DNA of 64,000 nt. Source: Microbulbifer sp. VAAF005 (GTDB lineage: Bacteria; Pseudomonadota; Gammaproteobacteria; Pseudomonadales; Cellvibrionaceae). The notes beneath the pieces were generated by a model. That model saw nothing but the letters and a program-made list of their open reading frames with translations. It had not been told where the DNA came from and ran no database searches. Shown piece by piece: positions 1 through 7,996 of the stretch (position 1 is the first letter of the stretch; every line of letters begins with the position of its first letter). The stretch lies in assembly GCF_030012985.1 (NCBI RefSeq), contig NZ_CP120233.1, positions 3,901,001 through 3,965,000 of the forward strand, given 5' to 3'. The translations under genes and the position numbers were made by a program.

Positions 1-1520
1 GTTTGATCCACAATACTGAAATCGCGTACGTGCAGCTCGTAGACACTGATATCTTCCGGCTGGGTTAATCTGGGCTTGCGCAGGCGATCCCAACCGCGCG
101 GCTTCAGGTCCCGGTCATTCAGGTTAATGATCTGGCTTTTGCCACTATTGATGGAGAGACTCAGGGAATAGGGGTCGGTGACCAGGTTGGTTTCAATCTG
201 GCGGCTGAAGTAGGAGTACACCTCGACCTCATAGAGATAAAAGTTGCGGTCCCACTGCTTATCGATATCGGCACTCCAAACCCCGGTAGATTCATCGCGC
301 AGCATGGATACCACCTGACCGGCGCTATCGCTGCTGGGGTCTGTAAACAGGTGCAGCTTTACTGCCCGTGCAGTGGGTGCCCAAAGATCGAGCTGGATAA
401 TCTCCTCGCCGACACGGGCACCGAGTTCACCGTCGTAGTAGAAGCGATCATCGAGCGCGCCTGCTATCTGCACACCAGTCGCATCCAGTAACGTGCCCTC
501 CGCATCGTAAGCGGCGAGGGCCAGCTGCTGGGTGACCAGATCACTGATGGAGGCCTGCCCTGGCAATTGCCAGGCACTGAAACTGGCCAGGTGCGGGAAT
601 TTTTGTTGGGCGCTGTCGGGCAGGGTGGCGAGAGGGGTGAGATCGATGGTGCCGTCGGAACGGATATCACCGTCCTCCAGTTCTAGCTCGGCGCTGTTGC
701 TGTAGTGCAATTTAACCTCGATACCTTCCTGCACCTGGATATCCCAGGCAAAGCTGCTGGTATCCACCCAGTGAGCTTTATCACTGCTCAGGTCACCCTT
801 GGCGAAGCCATCACTGCTGACGGTGACTTCTTTACTATTCGAGTCAAAAGCAAAGTAGATTTCGTCGTAATCGGCGGCCACGGTAAAGCTGACGTTGGTT
901 CCATTGTTGCCGTAGCTCTCCTCCCAGCCTTCGTGCAGGGCTACCTTGAATTCATAGGAACCGGCAGGCAGTGCTGAGGTGATAAAGGTGTAGGTGCCAT
1001 CTCCATCGGCATCCTGCATCCAGCTGCGTAGGCAACCGGGTTGCCAGTCTCCCGGGCACCCCAGCAGGGATTGGAAGTTGCCGGCTACAGTGGCGACCAC
1101 GCTATTGTGGTTGTCGGTGATCCAGTGACTCTCGTGGTCGTAGATAAATTTAACTTCGCGGGCCTCATCCAGGCTAAGGGAAATATTACCGCCGTCCCGC
1201 TGGCCGCCCCAGCCATAATTTTCATCCCAGCTGTTGTTGAGAGCGGCTTTGTACTCCCAGTTGCCGGCGGGTATCCAAAAGTTGCCTTGCCATTTGTCGT
1301 CTTCGCTGTCATAGCTGAGCAGGGTGGCGACACAACCTGGTTGCCAGTCGCCATCGCAGCCCAGTTGGCTTTGTAGGTTGCCGGGAATATTGACCTCTGT
1401 GGGGTCTGGTGTGTCAGATGCCCACACCGGTATTTGGATGGAGCAGAAGACTGCCCCCAGAATCAGCCCCGCCTTTGTGCCGGGCCCTGTAAATTTTGTT
1501 GTTGGCATAGCGCTTCCCAT
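1..1520 (-). CDS. pulA: Secreted pullulanase (alpha-1,6-glucan debranching enzyme), 5' part only
   Basis: An open minus-strand frame runs from about position 1520 off the left edge (about 506 codons, no stop). Pullulanases cleave alpha-1,6 branches of pullulan, glycogen and starch. The start shows an export signal ending near VWA-SD. Two related starch-binding-type modules follow at about residues 40-110 and 125-195; both contain LGC-GDWQPGC and a PAG(N/S)(W/Y)E(Y/F)K(A/V)AL segment, like the X25 modules of other pullulanases. A CBM48-like stretch (LDLWAPTARAVKLHLF) and the catalytic-domain entry motif YELHVRDFS close the visible part. Start codon is ambiguous: ATG at 1518-1520 or ATG at 1506-1508 in the same frame; the second has GGGAAG just upstream. 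The catalytic barrel lies outside the window. Identity is firm at family level. Confidence 0.9.
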   Translation of the reverse strand, partial: MGSAMPTTKFTGPGTKAGLILGAVFCSIQIPVWASDTPDPTEVNIPGNLQSQLGCDGDWQPGCVATLLSYDSEDDKWQGNFWIPAGNWEYKAALNNSWDENYGWGGQRDGGNISLSLDEAREVKFIYDHESHWITDNHNSVVATVAGNFQSLLGCPGDWQPGCLRSWMQDADGDGTYTFITSALPAGSYEFKVALHEGWEESYGNNGTNVSFTVAADYDEIYFAFDSNSKEVTVSSDGFAKGDLSSDKAHWVDTSSFAWDIQVQEGIEVKLHYSNSAELELEDGDIRSDGTIDLTPLATLPDSAQQKFPHLASFSAWQLPGQASISDLVTQQLALAAYDAEGTLLDATGVQIAGALDDRFYYDGELGARVGEEIIQLDLWAPTARAVKLHLFTDPSSDSAGQVVSMLRDESTGVWSADIDKQWDRNFYLYEVEVYSYFSRQIETNLVTDPYSLSLSINSGKSQIINLNDRDLKPRGWDRLRKPRLTQPEDISVYELHVRDFSIVDQ

Positions 1521-1608
1521 TTTTTTTGTACTTGTTGCGGTTCTCTCAGTTGGTATTGAATCGCAGTCACGCATTGACGGCCTCCCACCCCGAGGAGGTG
1601 GAGGTCTG

Positions 1609-1618
1609 GGGGAGGTGG
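1609..1618 (+). promoter_or_regulatory. MalT-box-like decamer upstream of the pullulanase gene
   Basis: GGGGAGGTGG differs at one of ten positions from the enterobacterial MalT box GGGGA(T/G)GAGG. It lies about 90 bp upstream of the pullulanase start, within a generally G-rich tract, so the match may be chance. MalT regulation of pulA is known in Klebsiella. Whether this organism has MalT cannot be seen here. Confidence 0.2.
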
Positions 1619-1788
1619 TTGGGGGTGTCATAAAAGCTTTATAAATTCGTCACTTGGTGGAAACACCCGCAGGAGAAGATGCTTCTCGAGTAAATGCGAT
1701 GGCGAAAGAAAAAGCCGGATCTATACTCAACTGATCGGGTTATGGTGAGTCGAGAAAGGTGATGCACTCGCTGTAATCGGATTCGAAG

Positions 1789-1814
1789 GCCGGCTTTTGC
1801 CGGCTTTGCTTTTT
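1789..1814 (+). terminator. Rho-independent terminator, orphan
   Basis: Stem GCCGGC, loop TTTT, stem GCCGGC, then TTTGCTTTTT on the plus strand. No plus-strand gene ends just upstream, so it may terminate a short untranslated transcript; TATACT at 1722-1727 is a possible -10 box, without a good -35. Confidence 0.5.
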
Positions 1815-2164
1815 GTGGCGGGGCAATTACTAAGAGGCTTCCCGGGATTATCCTTGCTCCTATCCCCGGGTAGTGCTAATTTGCCCATAGCCCGCCAGGT
1901 ACTATGGCGGAATCCAGAACTCAATGACTGCGGAGGATGATTGATGATTGTTGCAACCCTCCGTCGGGTCCAGTAGCAGCCTCCAGCTGCCCACGCCCGG
2001 CGATAGATTCCTAGACGTCGGGCTTTCCCTGAGAAAGCTCTGTTGGCCGCGTATCTGCGGTCGCTTGGTGCTTTGTTGCGCCCAGAGGGTTTCAATCTTG
2101 AGTAAATCTCACTTTACCCGCCGGTCTGTTAATAGATTCGGCACTAAATCCCTATCTATCAAAA

Positions 2165-3214
2165 TTGAGCGGGAAACCTCTCCGCTACAAAAACTCGGTT
2201 GGAAGTCTTTTTCCAACAGCAGCTGACGCTCGAAGAACTCGAGCAGTGTTTGCCGCTGCGGATTATGGCTGTACACCGCAGTCGCCTGGAATTGGCCGGC
2301 GAGCAGGGGGCTGTGTCCCTTCCCTAACCGGGAGTCTTGTGGCTAATTTGCCCGCGGTGGGGGATTGGCTGTTGTTAGAGAAGAGCAGTGGATATTTCGT
2401 GCGTTTGTTGAGCCGCAGCAGCCAGTTTGAGCGCATGGCACCTGGGGGGCATCAGGTGCAGATGATCGCAGCCAATGTCGATAGTGTTTTTATTGTTTCG
2501 TCTCTGAATGATGACTTTAACCTCTCACGTATTGAGCGCTATTTGGCTCTGGCTCGGGAGTCTGGTTGCAGCCCACACCTGATACTGACTAAGGCCGATC
2601 TGTGTGAAGATACAGCCCCTTTTCTTCAGGCATTGCGTCCATTCGGCGAATTACCCGCTGCAATGGTAAATAGCCTGGATCGAGAGAGCGTGGCACAGCT
2701 GCGCCAGTGGTGTTTACCGGGAGAAACTATCGCGCTGTTAGGTTCTTCTGGAGTGGGTAAATCCACTTTGCTAAATACGCTGTCTGGCGAATCCCTGGCT
2801 GAGACTGGGACCATTCGCGAGGCCGACAGTAAAGGGCGTCACACTACACGGAAACGCTCTCTTCACTCCCTGAGTTGGGGAGCGCTGTTACTCGATAGCC
2901 CTGGAATGCGGGAGCTGGGGTTGGTGCATGTTGAAGATGGCGTGGCGGAGACTTTTTCTGATATTGAGGCCTTGTCCAGAGAGTGTCACTTCTCTGACTG
3001 CCAGCACCAGTCAGAGCCAGGCTGTGCGGTACAAGAGGCAATAACGGGCGGTTCGTTGGATGATCGGCGCTTGCGCAATTGGCAAAAACTGCAACAGGAA
3101 TTAAGCCGTAACGGTCTAACTCTGGCACAGAAGCGGGCAGGGGAGAGAGCGCTATCCCAGATGTATCGATCTGTACAAAACCAGGCGCGTAAACACAAAT
3201 ATTCAGAGGATTAA
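2165..3214 (+). pseudogene. rsgA: Ribosome-biogenesis GTPase RsgA, N-terminal reading frame disrupted
   Basis: RsgA is a circularly permuted GTPase that assists late maturation of the 30S subunit. From LTGSLVANLP (about 2324) to the stop the frame is intact: G4 motif TKAD, G1 motif GSSGVGKST, G3 motif DSPGMRELG and the zinc knuckle C-H-FSDC-H...C. The N-terminal OB-fold part is split over three frames: PLQKLGWKS in frame 1 (to about 2208), FQQQLTLEELEQCLPLRIM and on to GAVSLP in frame 0 (2211-2324), then frame 2. Each switch falls at a homopolymer (T5 at 2208-2212, C3 at 2322-2324, plus either GGG or A5 near 2172-2193) and is repaired by adding one base. A nominal open frame from TTG 2165 exists, but its first ~50 residues do not resemble the family. 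No clear ATG or Shine-Dalgarno is seen. Either an assembly error or a real pseudogene. Confidence 0.8.
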
Positions 3215-3222
3215 TAGAACTG

Positions 3223-3246
3223 GCCCCCGGGAATTTTCCCGGGGGC
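3223..3246. terminator. Bidirectional hairpin between rsgA and sugE
   Basis: Perfect inverted repeat GCCCCCGGGA-ATTT-TCCCGGGGGC between two convergent genes. The T-tract is poor, so termination strength is uncertain. Confidence 0.65.
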
Positions 3247-3253
3247 TTCTCAA

Positions 3254-3571
3254 TTAATGAGAGAGTTTTAACGTGACAACACCTAAGATAATGAGCAAAA
3301 CTCCCAGATAGCGTCCAAGGCTGGTGGAGTCTCCAAAGAACAGCACCCCTACCGCAAAGGCTCCGGCGGCACCAATTCCTGTCCAGACCGCATAGGAAGT
3401 ACCAATAGGTATCTCCCGCTGCGCCAGCCATAGAAGAAATCCACTGACCCCAATAAATACCACAGCCATAACCACACCCAGAAGGCGGGTGTTACTTCCC
3501 TGTGAAATTTTCAGTCCCAGCACCCAACCAATTTCGCATAGTCCGGCGAGTATTAAGTAGAACCAGGCCAT
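3254..3571 (-). CDS. sugE: SMR-family guanidinium exporter SugE/Gdx
   Basis: A 105-residue inner-membrane protein with four hydrophobic segments, the usual size for small multidrug resistance proteins. The conserved membrane glutamate sits in helix 1 (CEIGW) and the signature SYAVWTGIGAAGA is that of the SugE/Gdx branch, which exports guanidinium with proton antiport as an antiparallel dimer. Start ATG is supported by AAAGGA eight bases upstream. Convergent with rsgA. No guanidine riboswitch (ykkC or mini-ykkC type) was found in the upstream 150 bases. Confidence 0.9.
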   Translation of the reverse strand: MAWFYLILAGLCEIGWVLGLKISQGSNTRLLGVVMAVVFIGVSGFLLWLAQREIPIGTSYAVWTGIGAAGAFAVGVLFFGDSTSLGRYLGVLLIILGVVTLKLSH

Positions 3572-3829
3572 GATATTCCTTTAAAAATAGCTTTGGGGAT
3601 TTCAACTTCAGCGCCGCTTGTGACGCTTGCTTGTTGATAAACATATTGAAGGGTCAATAGAAAAGATATAGCTGAGAATGGAGGAAACGCTTTTTATGAG
3701 GCTTGGGGCAGGCCAAGCGGCAGACCATACTTGTCTTTAGCAGCTGCAACTTCCGATATAATCAGGTTTGAAGGGAAGTATCCGACGATAAAAATAAAAT
3801 CAGTTATAGGGAGTTTGGCCAAGTTGAAA

Positions 3830-5914
3830 ATGATCCATGGAATAAAAGGAGTCTTATTATTTTTTGTGTCTGTCTGGTTATGTTTCCTCTCTGACTTTTC
3901 GTATGGTAATGAGACGAAGATAGAAACCCTGGTTGTTACAGCGGGCAGGTATGCTCAGGGCATTGCGGAGCGGGTAGAGAGCATTTCCGTTGTCGACAAT
4001 GATGTACTCAAGAAAGCGGGTAACACCCATATCCAACAAAGCTTGGCGAGTGTGCCCGGAGCAAATCTGGCTCGAGGAAATGGGCAGGAATATCTGCCTG
4101 CCCTGCGCTCCCCAGTACTGACGGGTGCGGGAGCTTGTGGGGGAGTTCTGACAGCAGAGGATGGTATTCCACTGCGAGCAAATGGCTTTTGCAATATTAA
4201 TGAGTTATTTGAATCTTTTAGTGAGACAGCACGTCATATCGAAGTCATAAGAGGGCCTGCTGGTACGCTATATGGTTCAAATGCCCTACATGGATTGATC
4301 AATATTATTAGCCGTGACCCTGTTGAGGATGAGGGTGGATTACTCAATGTTGAGACGGGGCCGCACGATTATCACCGAGTGGGTGTGTCGGCGAATCATC
4401 ATTTTAATACTGAAGGTGATGGAATAAGTACGGATTTGTATCTGACGACCGATGGTGGCTATAGAGATCACTCAGGTGTGGACCAGCAAAAAGCCAGTGT
4501 TCAGTATGTTAGCCACATCGGAGATAGCAGGGTTCGAACCCGTTTGGTAGCTACAAACCTGAACCAGGAAACTGCGGGTTACGTTGAGGGAGAGAGCGCT
4601 TATCGAGATCCTCGATTGAGCCGTACAAACCCCAACCCAGAGGCATTTCGGGATGCCTATGCTATCAGGATGTATTCCCTGATCGATTTACCTATTAATC
4701 GTGATAGCCAAATACAGTTGTCGCCGTATTTTCGAAAAACCAAAATGCGTTTTCTGCAACATTATTTACCGGGCCAGCCTTTGGAAGAAAATGGTCAGGA
4801 AAGTATTGGAATTAGAACTAGTTATTATCTGGAGTTGGATAAAAAGCTGAATCTGGTTTCGGGTATTGATACGGAATTAAGCGAGGGTTATCTCTGGGAG
4901 GTGCAAGAGAGTACTACCGAGGGATCTGAATTTCTTCAGGCGACGATTCCTGTGGGGAAGCACTATGATTACGAAGTGACGGCTTGGAATCTCGCTCCTT
5001 ACGCATCGGTAAACTGGCAGGTTGGTGATAAATTAGAAATTACTGGCGGAGTGAGGTTTGAGTCTGCACGTTACAATTACGACAATAACATGCTCTCCGG
5101 TCGTACCGATGCAAATGGAATAGCTTGTGACTTCGGCGGCTGCCGGTTTAGCCGACCGAGTGACCGAAAAGATAGATTTAGCAATATATCTCCCAAGCTG
5201 GGTGCTCTGTTACAGTTAGATAGTGAATTTCAACTATTTACCCAGCTCGCTCAGGGATATCGGGTACCCCAGGCGACAGAATTATATCGCTTACAGAGGG
5301 AGCAAACGGTTGCAGAATTGGACGCTGAAGAGCTCAATAGCTTTGAAATAGGGCTGAGGAAGCTGGGTGATTCCCTATCATTTGAGTGGGTGGCCTATGC
5401 AATGGAAAAGGAAAATGTAATTTTTCGCGATGCTGATTACTTTAACCAGTCCAATGGAAAGACCCGGCACTGGGGACTGGAATTAGCGGTTAATTATGAG
5501 TTTTCTGAAAGTCTGCGCTTTGAGGGTAGTACCAGCTATGCTGAACATCGCTATGACGATCAACGGGAGTTAGAGGGCGTAGAACTGAATGGCAATTTTG
5601 TAGATTCCGCACCAAGAACTTTTGGTAGCTATCGCCTGCAGTGGTCGCCCGGCTCTCTTATATCGGCGGAACTGGAGTGGTTACATCAGGGCAGTTATTT
5701 TACCGATCCTCAAAATGCTCACCGCTATCCGGGGCATGACTTACTCAACTTTCAATTGGCCTGGCAGTGGGATCAATATGGATTTTCGACACGATTATTG
5801 AATATTACTGACAGAGCCTATGCTGAGCGTGCCGATTACAGCAGCTTTAGTGGCAGCCGGTATTTCCCCGGAGAACCTCGCTCAATTTATTTTGGAATTG
5901 ATGTTGAATGGTAA
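3830..5914 (+). CDS. TonB-dependent outer-membrane receptor
   Basis: About 694 residues. The export signal (MIHGIKGVLLFFVSVWLCF...) is followed by a TonB-box-like ETLVVTA, a plug domain (about residues 45-170) with IEVIRGPAGTLYGSNALHGLINIISR, and a 22-strand-type barrel ending in an aromatic residue (FGIDVEW). The plug has an unusual Cys pair (GAGACGG...NGFCN). The start at 3830 was preferred to more upstream in-frame codons because it places the signal sequence at the N-terminus; TTG at 3815 is an alternative. The plug and barrel resemble siderophore, vitamin B12 or metal receptors, but the substrate cannot be told from sequence. No Fur box was recognised. No TonB or ABC transporter gene is adjacent. 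Confidence 0.9.
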   Translation: MIHGIKGVLLFFVSVWLCFLSDFSYGNETKIETLVVTAGRYAQGIAERVESISVVDNDVLKKAGNTHIQQSLASVPGANLARGNGQEYLPALRSPVLTGAGACGGVLTAEDGIPLRANGFCNINELFESFSETARHIEVIRGPAGTLYGSNALHGLINIISRDPVEDEGGLLNVETGPHDYHRVGVSANHHFNTEGDGISTDLYLTTDGGYRDHSGVDQQKASVQYVSHIGDSRVRTRLVATNLNQETAGYVEGESAYRDPRLSRTNPNPEAFRDAYAIRMYSLIDLPINRDSQIQLSPYFRKTKMRFLQHYLPGQPLEENGQESIGIRTSYYLELDKKLNLVSGIDTELSEGYLWEVQESTTEGSEFLQATIPVGKHYDYEVTAWNLAPYASVNWQVGDKLEITGGVRFESARYNYDNNMLSGRTDANGIACDFGGCRFSRPSDRKDRFSNISPKLGALLQLDSEFQLFTQLAQGYRVPQATELYRLQREQTVAELDAEELNSFEIGLRKLGDSLSFEWVAYAMEKENVIFRDADYFNQSNGKTRHWGLELAVNYEFSESLRFEGSTSYAEHRYDDQRELEGVELNGNFVDSAPRTFGSYRLQWSPGSLISAELEWLHQGSYFTDPQNAHRYPGHDLLNFQLAWQWDQYGFSTRLLNITDRAYAERADYSSFSGSRYFPGEPRSIYFGIDVEW

Positions 5915-5942
5915 TGGGGTAACTAGGGTTGTTTTATCGAAA

Positions 5943-5985
5943 CTTCCTTTTTGCAAAAGGTTTGAAATCTATTGCAAAAAGGAAG
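5943..5985. terminator. Bidirectional terminator between TonB receptor and DUF885 gene
   Basis: Perfect 14-bp inverted repeat CTTCCTTTTTGCAA / TTGCAAAAAGGAAG with a 15-nt loop, between convergent genes. Confidence 0.7.
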
Positions 5986-6005
5986 TAGAAGCCGACAGGT
6001 CTGGA

Positions 6006-7856
6006 TTAACTGGTAGCGGGCTTTTCGATCTGTTGCGCATCGATATGGGCAGATGCTGAGGCCTGGCTTTCCAGCCAGTTGTCCATACGCTCTTCAAGAA
6101 TATTCAGTGGCAGTGCTCCAGCACCTAACAGAGCGTCATGGAAACTGCGAATATCAAAATTGCTGTCGAGGGCTTCCTCCGCCTCCCTGCGCAGCTCTTT
6201 AATTTTGAGCTGCCCCAGTTTGTATGCCAGGGCCTGGCCCGGCCAAACCAGATAGCGGTCGATCTCGACGGTCACATCGTGGAGTGGTTTGGCGCTGTTT
6301 TCCATAAAGTACTCGATCGCTTCCTCGCGACTCCAGCCCAGCTGGTGCATACCAGTATCCACTACCAAACGCACTGCACGCCACATATCGTAAGTGAGTG
6401 CACCGAACTCGCTGTAGGGGTTTTTATACAGGCCCAGGTCGTAACCAAGACTTTCTGAGTAAAGGCCCCAACCCTCCACAAATGCGGTGTAGAGGGCCAT
6501 ACGGCGCAGCGGGTGAATATCAGTTTGCTCTTGTGCCAGGGCGATTTGCAGGTGGTGACCTGGCATTGCCTCGTGCACTGTGAGAGCCTCCATTTCCCAT
6601 TTCGGGCGGCTGGGCAAGTTGTAGGTATTGGCAAAGAAAATACCTGCACGGCCAGCCTCATTGGAGCCCGGTTGGTAGTAGGCAGTAGTTTGGGCCTGTT
6701 CTGAGTAACCGGGAATTGGTTTCACACCATAGGGCAGGCGCGGCAAGGTGCCAAATAGGGCGGGCAGCTCTGCATCAATACGCTTGGCGATATCGCGGTA
6801 GTCCTGCAATAAGCCTTCCCGGCTGGTGTGGTAAAAGCGCGGGTCGGTACGTAGAAACTCGGTGAATGCTATGAAGTCTCCCTGGAAGCCCGTCTTCTGG
6901 ATGATTTTATCCATCTCCCCGCGAATTCGCTTCACTTCCGCAAGCCCAATGCGGTGGATCTCTTCGGGACTAAGATCGGTGGTGGTACTCTCTTCCACTT
7001 TATGGGCGTACCAGCGCAGACCGTCAGGGCGGCTGGTTAAAGCTGTATCCACCTGGGCCTCGGGAATATATTTTCGCTCAACAAATTCAGCCATACCCTG
7101 CCAGGCCGGTACCAGTTGTTTGCTGTAAATGGCATAGGCACGTTGCTGCAGGCTTTTCCGTTTGGCCGCAGGAATGGACTCGGGCATTTGGCTAAAAGCT
7201 GTCAGCAGCGGGCTGTGCTCCGGCGCGGCAGGTACCAGTGCGCGTATCTGACGCGGCAGGTCGCGCAGGGTAATTTGTGGTGGTGTGACTCCTTTGCGCA
7301 GACCCCGGCGCATCAATCCCTGGGTTTGTTCAATCAGGATTGGCAACCTTTCCAAGCGGCTGATTATTGTCTCGTAATCAGTTGCAGTGCTCTTGGGCAT
7401 GCTGTTGATAACAGCTGGCACATTGCGCTGGATACCGCTCATATGGGTAATTGGTTGCAAGTGTTCTGGAAACTGGAAACCTTTCACTTCTCCCAACAAG
7501 TCTTGGTAGAGCAGTTGGTAATCCAATTGCTGCTCGGCAGGCAGATCACTTTGATCGATATTACGTGCAGCCCCCAAAAGGATTCGTGTCTGCTTCTGCC
7601 TGAGTTCCACTGCCTTGAGGGAGTCATCTACCCAGCGATGATTTTGCCCAGGATAGCCCTCGTAGGTTGCCTGGCTGGGGTAACTCTCCATAATCCAGCG
7701 ATAGCGCAAATCCTGCAGGGCGGTGAGTCGCTCTGAGGCACTGTTCTCCGGAAGGGACTTGTAAGCTTTTCGGAAGGTGTCCTGGTCCATCGCTGAGGCA
7801 TTGAGGCTCACAACAAGTCCCAGGGATGTAAATAGGGCTTTTCTGATAAACGACAT
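6006..7856 (-). CDS. DUF885 zinc metallopeptidase-like secreted protein
   Basis: A 616-residue protein of the DUF885 family, distantly related to M2/M3-type gluzincin peptidases. The zinc-site motif HEAMPGHHLQ is present in the C-terminal half, with the conserved downstream ALYTAFVEGWGLYSE segment. The N-terminus (MSFIRKALFTSLGLVVSLNASA) is a signal peptide, so it probably acts in the periplasm. The start at 7856 is supported by GAGGGG six bases upstream; further upstream codons would put about 38 extra residues before the signal. It lies 140 bp after dxs on the same strand, beyond a hairpin at 7928-7945, so it probably has its own promoter. Natural substrate unknown. Confidence 0.88.
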   Translation of the reverse strand: MSFIRKALFTSLGLVVSLNASAMDQDTFRKAYKSLPENSASERLTALQDLRYRWIMESYPSQATYEGYPGQNHRWVDDSLKAVELRQKQTRILLGAARNIDQSDLPAEQQLDYQLLYQDLLGEVKGFQFPEHLQPITHMSGIQRNVPAVINSMPKSTATDYETIISRLERLPILIEQTQGLMRRGLRKGVTPPQITLRDLPRQIRALVPAAPEHSPLLTAFSQMPESIPAAKRKSLQQRAYAIYSKQLVPAWQGMAEFVERKYIPEAQVDTALTSRPDGLRWYAHKVEESTTTDLSPEEIHRIGLAEVKRIRGEMDKIIQKTGFQGDFIAFTEFLRTDPRFYHTSREGLLQDYRDIAKRIDAELPALFGTLPRLPYGVKPIPGYSEQAQTTAYYQPGSNEAGRAGIFFANTYNLPSRPKWEMEALTVHEAMPGHHLQIALAQEQTDIHPLRRMALYTAFVEGWGLYSESLGYDLGLYKNPYSEFGALTYDMWRAVRLVVDTGMHQLGWSREEAIEYFMENSAKPLHDVTVEIDRYLVWPGQALAYKLGQLKIKELRREAEEALDSNFDIRSFHDALLGAGALPLNILEERMDNWLESQASASAHIDAQQIEKPATS

Positions 7857-7927
7857 AATCCCCTCAAGTGAAAACGTGTGGCCCCAATAGTGGCCGGATT
7901 TAGTCAATGGGTGGTTTGTTACCACTG

Positions 7928-7945
7928 CCGGCAATTTATTGCCGG
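7928..7945 (-). terminator. Hairpin after dxs
   Basis: Inverted repeat CCGGCAA-TTTA-TTGCCGG downstream of the dxs stop and upstream of the DUF885 gene. There is no T-tract, so it could be a weak terminator or an mRNA-stabilising hairpin. Confidence 0.4.
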
Positions 7946-7996
7946 GCATTTGAAGAGCAGCCAGCCGCATTAGCTGACTGCCAAAGGCGGGCTGGG

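Larger units (their letters stand above)
1521..2164. other. Intergenic stretch upstream of the pullulanase gene; no convincing gene
   Basis: No supported protein-coding gene is seen. The stretch holds a G-rich tract (1591-1626), a hairpin with T-tract at 1789-1814, and a GC-rich inverted repeat CCCGGGAT...ATCCCCGGG near 1840-1888. Open frames here have low-complexity, Arg/Ser-rich translations without recognisable domains and look like chance frames. Confidence 0.5.

Noticed and set aside
1727..2095. A 122-residue minus-strand open frame
   Set aside because: Ser/Arg/Pro-rich translation with no domain, weak start, and it overlaps hairpins; treated as a chance frame.
2165..2330. Programmed frameshifting as an explanation of the rsgA split
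   Set aside because: Three shifts at plain homopolymers, with no slippery heptamer plus pseudoknot seen and no known rsgA frameshifting; undercalled homopolymers are simpler.
3572..3829. Guanidine riboswitch upstream of sugE
   Set aside because: No ykkC-type core and no pair of ACGR-loop hairpins was found in the sugE leader.
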